Of a DNA stretch of 64,000 nucleotides, positions 53,631-63,069 are shown piece by piece. The notes beneath the pieces were generated by a model that did no database searches, had not been told where the DNA came from, and saw only the letters and a list, made by a program, of their open reading frames with translations. A program made the translations under genes and the position numbers. The first letter of the stretch is position 1. Each line of letters opens with the position of its first letter. Source of the stretch: Hydrogenispora ethanolica. GTDB lineage: Bacteria > Bacillota > UBA4882 > UBA8346. The DNA lies in assembly GCF_004340685.1 (NCBI RefSeq), contig NZ_SLUN01000003.1, positions 1 through 64,000 on the forward strand, given 5' to 3'.

Positions 53631-53693
53631 GCATTTTGATAAAGCGTAAACGGCTTTGTTCGCTCCAAACCCGTCAACGCTTTCGCAAAATGC
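53631..53693 (-). repeat. GCATTTTG palindromic element, copy 2
   Basis: A 63-base element. On the minus strand it reads GCATTTTGCGAAAGC, then GACGGGTTTGGAGCGAA, then CAAAGCCGTTTACGCTTT and AAAATGC. It is nearly identical to copy 1 at 49465-49559 except that it lacks the internal hairpin of about 32 bases. The two copies flank the kinase/regulator pair in inverted orientation. Confidence 0.85.
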
Positions 53694-53754
53694 TGTCGAT
53701 GAATGTAAAAAAATAGCGGGCCGGGTTTTCCAGAAAACGACGGGGAGGATTGAA

Positions 53755-55038
53755 TTGGTTATGAAAAAATCGATGAAAGTGTGCGCGGGATTGCTCATCG
53801 CTCTGTTTATCCTATCCAATTGCCTCACGATGGCCGCCAAGAAACCGGTGGAACTGACCTATTGGTATCCCAACGGCCTCAGCAACGAACAGGCCGTTCT
53901 GAAGAAGGCGGTCGATCTGTTCAACCAGCAGAACCCGGATATTAAAGTGAAAGGCGAATTTGTCGGGGCCAGCGGCAGCGGCCAAGGCGCCACCGACAAA
54001 TTAATGGTGGCCATCAGCGGGGGAAATCCGCCCGATGTCGTCACCTTTGACCGTTTTATGGTTGGCCAGTGGGCCGATCAAGGGTTGTTTGAGAATTTGA
54101 CCGCTTTGGCGCGGACGCATAAGATTAGCAAGAATCAATTCTATGATTTTGCCTGGCAGGAAGCAAGTTACAAGGGCAACCTGTACGCCCTGCCGTTCGA
54201 TACCGATACCCGGGCGCTTTTCTATAATAAGAAAATGTTCAAGGAAGCCGGGCTCAATCCGGAGAAACCGCCGCTGACCATCAAACAATTGGATGAATAC
54301 GCGGCCAAATTGACCAAAAAAGAAGGAAACCGTTACAGAGTCATCGGATTTATTCCCTGGCTGCAACAGGGTTGGCTATATACGTGGGGCTGGAGCTTCG
54401 GCGGCCGTTTCCAGGATCCGAAAACCGGCCGGATCACCGCCAACGATCCGGGCGTCGTCAAGGCGCTGGAATGGGAGACGACCTATGCCAAGAAGTATGA
54501 TATCGAGGCCGTGACCAATTTCGCCACCGCCGCCGGCGGCGACATCAATCCCTTCGCCGCCGGGATGGTGGCCATGGTGATCAGCGGCCCCTGGGAGATT
54601 TCGGGCTTCAAAGTCAACGCTCCGAACCTCGACTACGGCATCTCCTATATCCCCACGCCCACCGGCGCCAACTTCCATTCCTGGGCGGGCGGCTGGTCCT
54701 ACGTCATTCCTAAGGGCGTCAAAAATAAGGAAGCGGCGTTCCGCTTCGCCAAGTTTATGTCGGTCGGCGAGGGCGCCCGCATTTACGGCGAGGAAACCAC
54801 CCATTTCATGTCGGCGAAAGCCCTGAATGACAAATTCAACTGGTTCAAAGAAGATCCGAAGTACAAGATCTTTGTGACGCTGCTTCCCAAATCATTCTGC
54901 CGGCCGGTGATCCCCAAGGGCCAGCTGCTCTGGGACGAACTGGTCAATGCCACGGACAGCGCCTTGAACGGCAAGGGAACCCCCAAAGAGCTTCTGGACA
55001 AGGCGACGGCCAAGGTCAACCGGGAACTGGGCTACTAA
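53755..55038 (+). CDS. CUT1 sugar ABC transporter, substrate-binding protein
   Basis: A 427-residue exported binding protein. The signal sequence is KKSMKVCAGLLIALFILSNC; the LSNC could be a weak lipobox, otherwise cleavage is after TMAA. The mature part starts VELTYWYPNGLSNEQ, with DVVTFDRFMVGQWADQG and ALPFDTDTRALFYNKKMF typical of oligosaccharide-binding proteins. The start is TTG 53755 (6 bases after GGGGAGG) or ATG 53761. It is followed by two permeases and the GH38 gene. Confidence 0.92.
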   Translation: MVMKKSMKVCAGLLIALFILSNCLTMAAKKPVELTYWYPNGLSNEQAVLKKAVDLFNQQNPDIKVKGEFVGASGSGQGATDKLMVAISGGNPPDVVTFDRFMVGQWADQGLFENLTALARTHKISKNQFYDFAWQEASYKGNLYALPFDTDTRALFYNKKMFKEAGLNPEKPPLTIKQLDEYAAKLTKKEGNRYRVIGFIPWLQQGWLYTWGWSFGGRFQDPKTGRITANDPGVVKALEWETTYAKKYDIEAVTNFATAAGGDINPFAAGMVAMVISGPWEISGFKVNAPNLDYGISYIPTPTGANFHSWAGGWSYVIPKGVKNKEAAFRFAKFMSVGEGARIYGEETTHFMSAKALNDKFNWFKEDPKYKIFVTLLPKSFCRPVIPKGQLLWDELVNATDSALNGKGTPKELLDKATAKVNRELGY

Positions 55039-55106
55039 TCCCCCGGCATTTGGTGGGCGGGGCGGAGGATCCTCCGCCTCCCCGATCTTCTTCAAAGGAG
55101 TCTTCC

Positions 55107-56039
55107 ATGATGAACGCGCAACCCTCCATGGTTTCGAAAAAGGCGCCCCGCAAAGTTTTTTTCGCCGCCAATCATCCCATCTACGGCTGGCTGTTCGCCC
55201 TGCCCTGGCTGATCGGATTGACGGTCTTTTATATCTACCCCTTATGCTCATCGATCGTTTACAGTTTCACCTCATTCAACGGGATCGTGGCCGGCCGCTT
55301 TGTGGGGGGCCGGAATTACGCCGATTTGATGGCGGATGAAACCTTCTGGATCGCGGTCAAGAATACCTTCGTCTTTGCGGCGATGGCCGTCCCGGCCAGC
55401 CTGATCTTTGGGATTCTGGTGGCGGTGCTGCTGAACGCGAAGATCCGGGGGCGGGGGGTATACCGGGTGATCGCCCTCATCCCCACGCTGGTGCCGGTGG
55501 TCGCCGTCTCCATCATCTGGCAGTGGCTGTTGAACAGCCAGTTCGGGCTGGTAAATTATTTGTTATACCGGGTCGGCCTGCCGGGGCCGCCCTGGTTCGG
55601 CAGCGAGCTTTGGGCCAAACCCTCGATCCTGCTCATCGTCATCTGGACCATCGGGGCCAACATCCTGACCTATTTGGCCGGCTTGCAGGACATCCCCGAG
55701 AGCTATTACGAGGCGGCCGCCATCGACGGGGCGGGCGCCCGCCATAAGTTTTTCCGGATCACGCTGCCGTTGTTGTCGCCGATCATCCTGTACAACACGA
55801 TCATGGGGATCATCGGGGCGCTGCAGCAATTCACGCTGGCCTTCGTCATCACCAACGGCCAGGGGACGCCGGCCAACTCGATGATGTTTTACGCGATGTA
55901 TCTGTATAAAAACGCCTTTACCTATTTCAAAATGGGCACCGCCAACGCCATGGCCTGGATGATGTTCGTGGTGGTGATGGCCCTGACGGTTTTCGTGTTT
56001 ACCGTCTCCAAGAAATGGGTTCATTATATGGGTGAATGA
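55107..56039 (+). CDS. CUT1 sugar ABC transporter permease (MalF-like)
   Basis: A 310-residue permease with six predicted helices. The EAA loop is YYEAAAIDGAGARHKFFRIT, followed by LPLLSP. ATG 55107 follows AAAGGAG at 6-base spacing. It is partner of the permease beginning 12 bases downstream. No ATPase is encoded in the operon. Confidence 0.93.
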   Translation: MMNAQPSMVSKKAPRKVFFAANHPIYGWLFALPWLIGLTVFYIYPLCSSIVYSFTSFNGIVAGRFVGGRNYADLMADETFWIAVKNTFVFAAMAVPASLIFGILVAVLLNAKIRGRGVYRVIALIPTLVPVVAVSIIWQWLLNSQFGLVNYLLYRVGLPGPPWFGSELWAKPSILLIVIWTIGANILTYLAGLQDIPESYYEAAAIDGAGARHKFFRITLPLLSPIILYNTIMGIIGALQQFTLAFVITNGQGTPANSMMFYAMYLYKNAFTYFKMGTANAMAWMMFVVVMALTVFVFTVSKKWVHYMGE

Positions 56040-56051
56040 AGGAGACCGCCG

Positions 56052-56873
56052 ATGCTACGAAAATATCACCTGTCCGTTCAGTTGTCACTGATACTCGTCT
56101 CGCTGTTCTTTGTCATCCCGTTTTACTTCATGGTCTGCACCTCTTTTAAAACCCAGGCCGAATGTTACGTCTATCCCATCACCTGGCTGCCGGAGCATTT
56201 CAATCTCCGGGGGTACCGGGATATCTTCGGCATGATCCCCTTTGGGCGCTATTTTCTGAATACTTCCTATATTACGGTGCTGAATGTCATCGGCGTCGTC
56301 TGCTGCTGCCCGCTGGCGGCCTACAGTTTCGCCCGCTTGAAATGGCGGGGCCGCGATCCGCTCTTCTTTGTGACCCTGGCGGTGATGATGATCCCGTATC
56401 AAGTGATCATGGTGCCGATCTTCATGATCTTCTCCAAGCTGAAGCTGGTGGGCACCTTTTGGCCGCTGATCATTCCGCAGTACTTCGGCGTGCCGTTCTA
56501 TATCTTCCTGTTGCGCCAGTTCTTTAAGGGACTGCCGAAGGACCTGGAGGATTCGGCGCGGATCGACGGCTGCTCGGAGTTCCGGATCTTCTTAAAAATC
56601 TATCTGCCCATCTGCAAGCCGGCGGTGCTGACGATCATGATCTTTCAGATGCTGAGTTCCTGGAATGATTTCAACGGCCCGTTAATTTATTTGCAACGGT
56701 CGGAGATGTATACCCTGCAACTGGGGCTGCAACAGTTCAAGACCGCCCACCTGACCTACTGGCCGCCGATGATGGCCGCCGCGGTGCTGATCTCGCTCCC
56801 GATCATCCTGGTGTTTTTCATCGCCCAGAAGCGGTTCATCGAAGGGATCACCTTTACCGGCATCAAGGGTTGA
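56052..56873 (+). CDS. CUT1 sugar ABC transporter permease (MalG-like)
   Basis: A 273-residue permease with six predicted helices and the EAA loop LEDSARIDGCSEFRIFLKIY. AAGGAG precedes the ATG. It is the last transporter gene. A short hairpin (GCTTTCAGCGACTGAAAGC, 56928-56946) and a long 21-bp repeat array separate it from the mannosidase gene. Confidence 0.93.
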   Translation: MLRKYHLSVQLSLILVSLFFVIPFYFMVCTSFKTQAECYVYPITWLPEHFNLRGYRDIFGMIPFGRYFLNTSYITVLNVIGVVCCCPLAAYSFARLKWRGRDPLFFVTLAVMMIPYQVIMVPIFMIFSKLKLVGTFWPLIIPQYFGVPFYIFLLRQFFKGLPKDLEDSARIDGCSEFRIFLKIYLPICKPAVLTIMIFQMLSSWNDFNGPLIYLQRSEMYTLQLGLQQFKTAHLTYWPPMMAAAVLISLPIILVFFIAQKRFIEGITFTGIKG

Positions 56874-57064
56874 GGGGACCGGCTCGCTATCGGGGACGGG
56901 GCTTTTGCATGGAAAAAATAAGCAAAAGCTTTCAGCGACTGAAAGCCGATGGGGACGGTTCTTGCCTCAACACCATCGGTCTTTATTGCCTTTTTGGCGA
57001 AGCCGAGGCCACAGGAACAAGCATCCAATGTTTTTCTTTTCGTGCTTACGTATCCGCAATTCAA

Positions 57065-57379
57065 CGAGCATCTTCAGTAACGAAATAAGCATCTTTAGTA
57101 ACTGAATGAAGATATTCGGTAACGAAATGAATTCATTCAGTAACCGAATGAGCATGTTCAATTACAGAATGAACATCTTCAGGAACTGAATCACCATGTT
57201 TAGTTATGGAATGAACATTTTCAATAACTGAATGAGTATGTTCGGTAACTGAATAAGCACGTTCAGCTACTGAATAAAGATCTTCAGTAACCGAATGAGC
57301 ATATTCAGTTACCGAATGAACATCCTCGGCAACCGAGTGAGGATTCTCAGCAATAAAACGAGCATCTCGGGAACGGAAC
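57065..57379. repeat. 21-bp-period palindromic repeat array (15 units, type array)
   Basis: Fifteen consecutive units of exactly 21 bases. The first begins at 57065. The core is close to TTCAGTAACTGAA, a near-perfect palindrome, preceded by TGAACAT or TGAGCAT-like bases. No insertions or deletions disturb the period over 315 bases although bases differ between units. Each unit carries stops in one frame, and the minus strand is partly open as a heptad-like pattern. No start signal is seen. It occupies the gap before the GH38 gene. Confidence 0.92.
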
Positions 57380-57458
57380 GAAGTTCAACGGAGTTTAGGA
57401 TTGGCAAACATGGTATGATAAAAATTAGCCGGAAGTATCAAAATTCGGAGGTTACCAA

Positions 57459-60400
57459 ATGGGTTTTTTCATGATGGAACGGGTCAAAACGATCTGCGCG
57501 GAATTGGCCGGTTATATCGACCGCGCCAGGCTGCCCTTGGATCACTGGCAGTACAAGGAGGGACATTTCCCGAATGGCGCGGCGGCCGACGCCGATCCCT
57601 CGCCCTGGCGGGATTTCCTTCCCGGAATGCGCTGGGGCGGACGGGACCGCCACTACTGGTTCCGGAGCGATTTGGCGATTCCCGCCGAGTTTCAAGGTCA
57701 GACGCTGGCGCTGCAGGTGGCGACGGGCCAAACCAAGGAGGCCTGGGACGCCACCAATCCGCAATTCTTCCTCTACCTCGACGGAACCCTGATTCAGGGG
57801 CTGGACGTCAATCACCGCGAAGTCATTTTCGCCCGCGGCGGCGACGCGGACGGCAACCGGAGTTACCGGATCGATTTGGCGGCCTACAGCGGCATGCTGG
57901 AACAGCGCAGCGATTTCGAAGTGCGGCTGGTGGCGGTGGATGAGCCGATCAAAGAATTCTATTATGATCTGTGGGTGCCGTTGCTGGTGGCGCAGGAGCT
58001 TCCGGAGAACGACGAACGGCGGCAGACCCTGCTGGAAGTCTTAAACGGGGCGGTGAACCGTTTGGATCTCCGCAAGCCGTATTCGGAGCCGTTCTATGCC
58101 TCGCTAGGGGCGGCAGCGGACTTCCTGCGCCAGGGCCTCGCCGCGCTGGAGGAACGGCCGGAGCCGCCGCTGGCCACCTGTGTCGGCCATACCCACATCG
58201 ATGTGGCCTGGCTGTGGACTCTGGGCCAGACCCGCGAGAAGGCGGCCCGCAGTTTCGCCACGGTTTTAAAGCTGATGGAGGATTATCCGGAATATATCTT
58301 CATGTCAAGCCAGCCCCAGCTGTATCAGTTCGTCAAAGAAGATCATCCCGAATTGTATCAAAAGATCGCTGCCCGGATCCGGGAGGGCCGCTGGGAGGCG
58401 GAAGGGGCCATGTGGGTGGAGGCCGATTGCAACCTGGCCTCCGGCGAATCGCTGGTGCGCCAGATCCTGTTCGGAACCCGCTTTTTCCAGCGGGAGTTCG
58501 GCGTGAGAAACCGCCTGCTCTGGCTGCCGGACGTCTTCGGCTACAGCGCGGCGCTGCCGCAGATCCTGAAACGCTCGGGCATCGATTACTTCATGACCAC
58601 CAAGATCAGCTGGAACGACTTTAACAAACTGCCCTACGACACCTTTATGTGGGAGGGGATCGACGGCACGCCGGTATTGACGCATTTCATCACCACCCGC
58701 GAGCCGGGCGCGCCGCCTGATTCCCACTTTACCACCTACAACGGCAAGCTGACGCCCGCGGCGCTCATCGGGGGCTGGCAGCGTTATCAACAAAAGAGCC
58801 TCAACCGGGATATTCTGATCGCCTGCGGTTACGGCGACGGCGGCGGCGGAACGACCCCGGACATGCTGGAACAGGGCCGCCGGATGAGCCGCGCCCTTCC
58901 GGGCTGTCCCCGGGTGCGGCCGGGCACGGCCGGGGATTATTTCCGCCGCTTGGAACAGCAGCTGGCGGGACGGCCCGATCTCCCCAAATGGGTCGGCGAG
59001 TTGTATCTGGAGTTCCATCGCGGCACTTATACCTCGATGGCCCGGAATAAGCGTTATAACCGCAAAAGCGAGCTGCTTTACCAAGATGCGGAGTTTCTGG
59101 CGGTCCTGGGCCGGCTGCTGGCCGGCCAAAGCTATCCGCAGGCGGCGTTGAACCGGGGTTGGGAGACGATTCTGCTCAACCAGTTCCACGATATCCTGCC
59201 CGGTTCCTCCATTAAGGAGGTTTACGAGGAATCGCGCCGCCAATACGAGCAGATCATCGGCGCCGGCCGGGAACTGGCCGGGCATTCGTTGGCGGCGGTG
59301 GCCAAGGCCGTCCGGCTGGAGCAACCGGCGGTAGTCGTCTTCAATAGCTTGTCGTTCACCCGTTCGGCGATCGTCCTGGCCGACCTGGACCCCGACGATT
59401 CCAGGTATCACAGCGTCATCGATGCCACGGGCCGGAAGCGCCCCTTGCAACGGGTGGAAAGCGCCGGCCGGAACCAAGTCCTGTTCTGCGCCCCGGATCT
59501 GCCGGCCAAAGGGTACCAGGCTTTTCCATTGAGTTCCGAAAAGGTGGCCGATCCGCCCGAACTCTCGGTGGGGCCGTCGCTGCTGGAGAACTGTTACTTC
59601 CGCATCGCGATCGACGCCCAGGGCAACATCGCTTCCCTCTTTGACAAGCGTAACCGGTGGCAGGTTTTGAAACCGGGCCTGGCAGGCAACCGGCTGCTCG
59701 CTTTCGAAGACAAACCGGCGGAGTACGATAACTGGAATATCGACCTTTATTATCAGGAGAAGCAATGGGAGATCGACGCAGTGGAGGAGATCTCCGTCAT
59801 CGAGGAGGGACCGGTCCGGGGCGGCCTCCGGATCCGCAAGCGCTTCCTGGACTCCGTCATCGTTCAGGATATCTACATTTACAATGACCTGCCGCGGATC
59901 GATTTCGATACCCAGATCGACTGGAAAGAGAGCCAGATTCTTTTGAAAGCGGCTTTCCCGGTGGACGTCCACGCCAATAAGGCCACTTATGACATTCAGT
60001 TCGGCAATGTCGAGCGGCCGACCCATTGGAACACCTCCTGGGATCTGGCCCGCTTTGAAGTCTGCGCCCATAAATGGGCCGATCTTTCCGAGGCCGGCTA
60101 CGGGGTCAGCCTGATCAATGACTGTAAATACGGCCACGACATCAAGGACGGCGTGATCCGGCTGACCCTGCTGAAGTCGGGGAACCATCCCAATCCGGAG
60201 GCGGACCGGGAATTGCACCATTTCGTCTACTCGCTCTACCCCCATCCGGGCGATTGGCGGGAAGGAGGGACCGTTCAGACGGCCTACAGCGTTAACGTGC
60301 CGGTCTACGCCCAGCCGGAACCGGCCCACCCCGGAAGCCTGCCGGCGACTCTGTCCCTGCTGGCGCTGGATCGGGAAAATGTGATCCTGGAGACGGTCAA

Positions 60401-60620
60401 GCAAGCCGAGGATGACGGGGGAATTGTGCTGCGGCTCCACGAGTGTTACAACCGGCGCGGCGCGGTCACGTTGCGCAGCCATTTGCCGTTGCAACGGGCG
60501 GTGGAATGCAACCTGCTGGAGGAGGAAGAGGCGGAACTGGCCGTTGCCGGAGAGCGGGAGCTTCGTTTGGAAATGAAGCCTTATGAGATTAAGACGCTGA
60601 AGTTGGAGTTCCGGGACTGA
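57459..60620 (+). CDS. alpha-mannosidase, glycoside hydrolase family 38
   Basis: A 1053-residue cytoplasmic GH38 enzyme. A beta-rich N-terminal domain (about residues 1-235) is followed by the catalytic domain with the zinc site GHTHIDVAWLW (about 242-252), the nucleophile Asp in LLWLPDVFGYSAALPQ (about 357) and EFHRGTYTS (about 520). The mid helical bundle includes LLNQFHDILPGSSIKEVYEE with another zinc His, followed by large beta domains. GGAGG lies 7 bases before ATG 57459. It hydrolyses alpha-mannosides taken up by the upstream transporter. No signal peptide. Confidence 0.95.
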   Translation: MGFFMMERVKTICAELAGYIDRARLPLDHWQYKEGHFPNGAAADADPSPWRDFLPGMRWGGRDRHYWFRSDLAIPAEFQGQTLALQVATGQTKEAWDATNPQFFLYLDGTLIQGLDVNHREVIFARGGDADGNRSYRIDLAAYSGMLEQRSDFEVRLVAVDEPIKEFYYDLWVPLLVAQELPENDERRQTLLEVLNGAVNRLDLRKPYSEPFYASLGAAADFLRQGLAALEERPEPPLATCVGHTHIDVAWLWTLGQTREKAARSFATVLKLMEDYPEYIFMSSQPQLYQFVKEDHPELYQKIAARIREGRWEAEGAMWVEADCNLASGESLVRQILFGTRFFQREFGVRNRLLWLPDVFGYSAALPQILKRSGIDYFMTTKISWNDFNKLPYDTFMWEGIDGTPVLTHFITTREPGAPPDSHFTTYNGKLTPAALIGGWQRYQQKSLNRDILIACGYGDGGGGTTPDMLEQGRRMSRALPGCPRVRPGTAGDYFRRLEQQLAGRPDLPKWVGELYLEFHRGTYTSMARNKRYNRKSELLYQDAEFLAVLGRLLAGQSYPQAALNRGWETILLNQFHDILPGSSIKEVYEESRRQYEQIIGAGRELAGHSLAAVAKAVRLEQPAVVVFNSLSFTRSAIVLADLDPDDSRYHSVIDATGRKRPLQRVESAGRNQVLFCAPDLPAKGYQAFPLSSEKVADPPELSVGPSLLENCYFRIAIDAQGNIASLFDKRNRWQVLKPGLAGNRLLAFEDKPAEYDNWNIDLYYQEKQWEIDAVEEISVIEEGPVRGGLRIRKRFLDSVIVQDIYIYNDLPRIDFDTQIDWKESQILLKAAFPVDVHANKATYDIQFGNVERPTHWNTSWDLARFEVCAHKWADLSEAGYGVSLINDCKYGHDIKDGVIRLTLLKSGNHPNPEADRELHHFVYSLYPHPGDWREGGTVQTAYSVNVPVYAQPEPAHPGSLPATLSLLALDRENVILETVKQAEDDGGIVLRLHECYNRRGAVTLRSHLPLQRAVECNLLEEEEAELAVAGERELRLEMKPYEIKTLKLEFRD

Positions 60621-60643
60621 GGATCGGCCCGGGGGTAAAAGAC

Positions 60644-60674
60644 GGCGGGAGGCGAAGCAAGCGCCTTCCGCCGC
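60644..60674. terminator. GC-rich hairpin between convergent genes
   Basis: GGCGGGAGGC pairs with GCCTTCCGCC (one mismatch) across a short loop. T-runs are weak on both strands. Confidence 0.5.
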
Positions 60675-60745
60675 TGTCCTTCTGGATTGGTAATAATAGA
60701 AGGGTGTGACTGAAGTGTACGGCGGGAAGCCTCTACACCTATTGA

Positions 60746-62065
60746 TTATGCAAAATGTTTAAATTGCGGCAACCATTCGCGGTTGGCCTCGAACATCTCC
60801 GTCACCATCCGCTGGATCTCGGCCAGGCTCAACACGGCCGAGGTCAAGGGGTCGTAACAGACGGCATGGAAGATCTTGCGCGGGTCGCCCTCGATGGCCC
60901 CGGCCACCGCCAGCTCCTCGCAGCGGGCGCTGATATTGTTCAGGATCGCCAGCTGCTCCGGGAGCGGCCCGACATGGAGCGGATCCAGGCCGCGTTTGGA
61001 GGCCAGGACCGGCACCTCGACGCAGCAGCCTTCGGGAAGGTTGTCGATGAGCCCGAAATTGCGGACATTGCCGTTGAATTCGAAAGGCGTCCCGTCGCCG
61101 AGGGTGGCGTTGAAGATATAGGCCGCGTATTCCTTGCCGCGCTGGAGATCGATGGGCTGTTGGAACCATTCGTCGATCTCGCTTTTCCAGGTGGTTTCGC
61201 GCTTCAGGTATTCGTTCAAAATGTAGGCGTAGACTCCCGGATTCCAGCCGGTGCTGTGGGTGCAATACTGCTCGATCAGATCGGGGCGCTTGCGGAACCA
61301 GGCGTTATACTCGGAGTTGTGGCCGCTGGATTCGGTGACGTAATAATCCAGATGCAGGAACATCTCGTTGCGGACCATCTCTTCGTTGTAGATCTCCGGT
61401 TTTTGCACCGCCGCCCGGATCAGCGGATAGGCGTCCTGGCCGTTCCAGCGGTAACTCAGATACCAGGCCTGATGATTGATGCCGGCGCACAGATAGGTGA
61501 TCTCCTCCATAGGGGCGCCGATCCATTTGGCGAGCATCGCAGCGGTCCCCTGTACGCTGTGGCAGAGGCCGGTGACCCGGAGCGGGGTTTGGCCCTGCAT
61601 TGCCCGGCAGAGCATGGCCATGGGGTTGGTGTAATTCAGGAAAATGGCTTCCGGACAATATTGCTCAATGTCGCGGCAGATATCCAGCATCACCGGGATG
61701 GTGCGCAGGGCCCGGAAGATCCCGGCCGGGCCGCGGGTATCGCCGACATTGATGTCGACGCCGTACTTTTTGGGGATCTCGATATCATGGCGCCAGACAT
61801 TCACCCGGCCCGCCAGAATGGTGCAGACCACGCCGTCGGCGTCCCGCAGGGCCTCGACCCGGTCGGTGGTGGCCAGGACCTTGGCCGGATAGTTGCCGGC
61901 CGCGATGATCTTCTCGACCGCGTTTTTGATATAGGCCAGCCGTTCGGGGTCGATATCCATCAAGGCGATGGTGCTGTCGGCCAGCGCCGGGAAGGACAGG
62001 ATATCCCGGACCAGCGCCCGGGTGAAACCGAAACTGCCAGCGCCGATAAAGGCGATCTTTTTCAT
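60746..62065 (-). CDS. glycoside hydrolase family 4 (alpha-galactosidase/alpha-glucosidase type)
   Basis: A 439-residue NAD- and Mn-dependent glycosidase. The N-terminal Rossmann fold reads [21 protein letters not shown]; the family motif is [28 protein letters not shown] and GLCHSVQG supply the metal-site Cys and His, with another His in GINHQAWYL. The Cys-His-Ser form resembles MelA-type alpha-galactosidases. GGAGGGAG precedes ATG 62065. It is divergent from the AraC gene, with 142 bases between. Confidence 0.93.
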   Translation of the reverse strand: MKKIAFIGAGSFGFTRALVRDILSFPALADSTIALMDIDPERLAYIKNAVEKIIAAGNYPAKVLATTDRVEALRDADGVVCTILAGRVNVWRHDIEIPKKYGVDINVGDTRGPAGIFRALRTIPVMLDICRDIEQYCPEAIFLNYTNPMAMLCRAMQGQTPLRVTGLCHSVQGTAAMLAKWIGAPMEEITYLCAGINHQAWYLSYRWNGQDAYPLIRAAVQKPEIYNEEMVRNEMFLHLDYYVTESSGHNSEYNAWFRKRPDLIEQYCTHSTGWNPGVYAYILNEYLKRETTWKSEIDEWFQQPIDLQRGKEYAAYIFNATLGDGTPFEFNGNVRNFGLIDNLPEGCCVEVPVLASKRGLDPLHVGPLPEQLAILNNISARCEELAVAGAIEGDPRKIFHAVCYDPLTSAVLSLAEIQRMVTEMFEANREWLPQFKHFA

Positions 62066-62207
62066 GAAACTCCCTCCTGAGACTCGGATTGGAACGAACG
62101 ATACTTCTATTGTAACGGAACCGTTTGCCAAGTAAATGGAGGAATGTGGCGTAAATATGGTATAATGTTGGATGGTAATCAGTGAGAAGCGAGGTTGGCG
62201 CGGAAAA

Positions 62208-63044
62208 ATGCCACAAGTCATTGATCTTCATCCGCCGCATCGTTCCGAGTTGGATATGTACAATTGTGGAATCGAGGATTGCCGGCCGGGCCATTTTTTC
62301 GGGCCGGCGGTCCGGGAGTATTATCTGATCCATGTCATCCGCAGCGGCAAAGGCTTCTTCCAAGTGGGGAACCAGCGCTATCCGTTGCGGCGGGGACAGG
62401 GGTTTTTGATCTGCCCGGATGTGGTCACCTTCTATCAGGCGGATCAAGACGACCCCTGGCACTATTCGTGGGTGGGGTTCAACGGAACGAAAGCCCGGGA
62501 TTATTTGGAAGCGGCCGGTCTCAGCCAGGCCAATCCCATCTTCGGCTTCGACCGCGAGGACGCGCTGCCGGAATGGATCGGCCGGATGGTGGAGGCCGGT
62601 TCGCTGGGGCGGGGCCGGGAGACCGCTCTGCGGGGGCTGCTCTACCTCTTTCTGTCCCGGCTGATCGAAAATGCCAAGACGGAGTGCGCCGGCAACCAGC
62701 TCTCCAAGAAGGAACAGTACCTCCAAAAGGCCATCGAGTTTATCCGGATCAATTACTCGCGGAAGATTACCGTCCGGCAGATCGCCGCCTTTGTCGGATT
62801 GGACCGGAGCTATCTCAGCGCCCTGTTCCGGGAGGAACTGCACCGCAGCCCGCAGGAGTTCCTGATCCGCTTCCGCATGGAGAAGGCCCGCGGCTTCATG
62901 GCCAATGAGTCGTTGTCCATCGGCGACGTGGCCCGCTCGGTCGGGTATGACGATCCGCTGCAGTTTTCGAAGGCTTTTAAGAAATGGAGCGGCCTGCCGC
63001 CCAGCCGCTACCGGAAAAGGGCCGGCGAGGACGCATCCGGCTGA
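62208..63044 (+). CDS. AraC-family transcriptional regulator (cupin sensor)
   Basis: A 278-residue regulator. The N-terminal cupin (about residues 20-110: [20 protein letters not shown], then [14 protein letters not shown]) binds a sugar. The C-terminal AraC domain (about 180-275) has [19 protein letters not shown] and the second helix-turn-helix [27 protein letters not shown] with TGg extension at 62161-62166 lies upstream, so ATG 62172 would be at the transcript start; I choose ATG 62208. It is the likely activator of the divergent GH4 gene. Confidence 0.9.
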   Translation: MPQVIDLHPPHRSELDMYNCGIEDCRPGHFFGPAVREYYLIHVIRSGKGFFQVGNQRYPLRRGQGFLICPDVVTFYQADQDDPWHYSWVGFNGTKARDYLEAAGLSQANPIFGFDREDALPEWIGRMVEAGSLGRGRETALRGLLYLFLSRLIENAKTECAGNQLSKKEQYLQKAIEFIRINYSRKITVRQIAAFVGLDRSYLSALFREELHRSPQEFLIRFRMEKARGFMANESLSIGDVARSVGYDDPLQFSKAFKKWSGLPPSRYRKRAGEDASG

Positions 63045-63069
63045 ACCGGGCGGCAGCGGCGCGCGATGG

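Noticed and set aside
56967-57161. minus-strand heptad-like peptide in the 21-bp array
   Set aside because: The apparent coiled-coil heptad is a by-product of the 21-base period. There is no ribosome site, and stops occur elsewhere in the array.
58305-60494. 729-codon minus-strand frame opposite the GH38 gene
   Set aside because: It is a GC-rich antisense frame of a well-supported enzyme gene. No start signal or recognisable domain.
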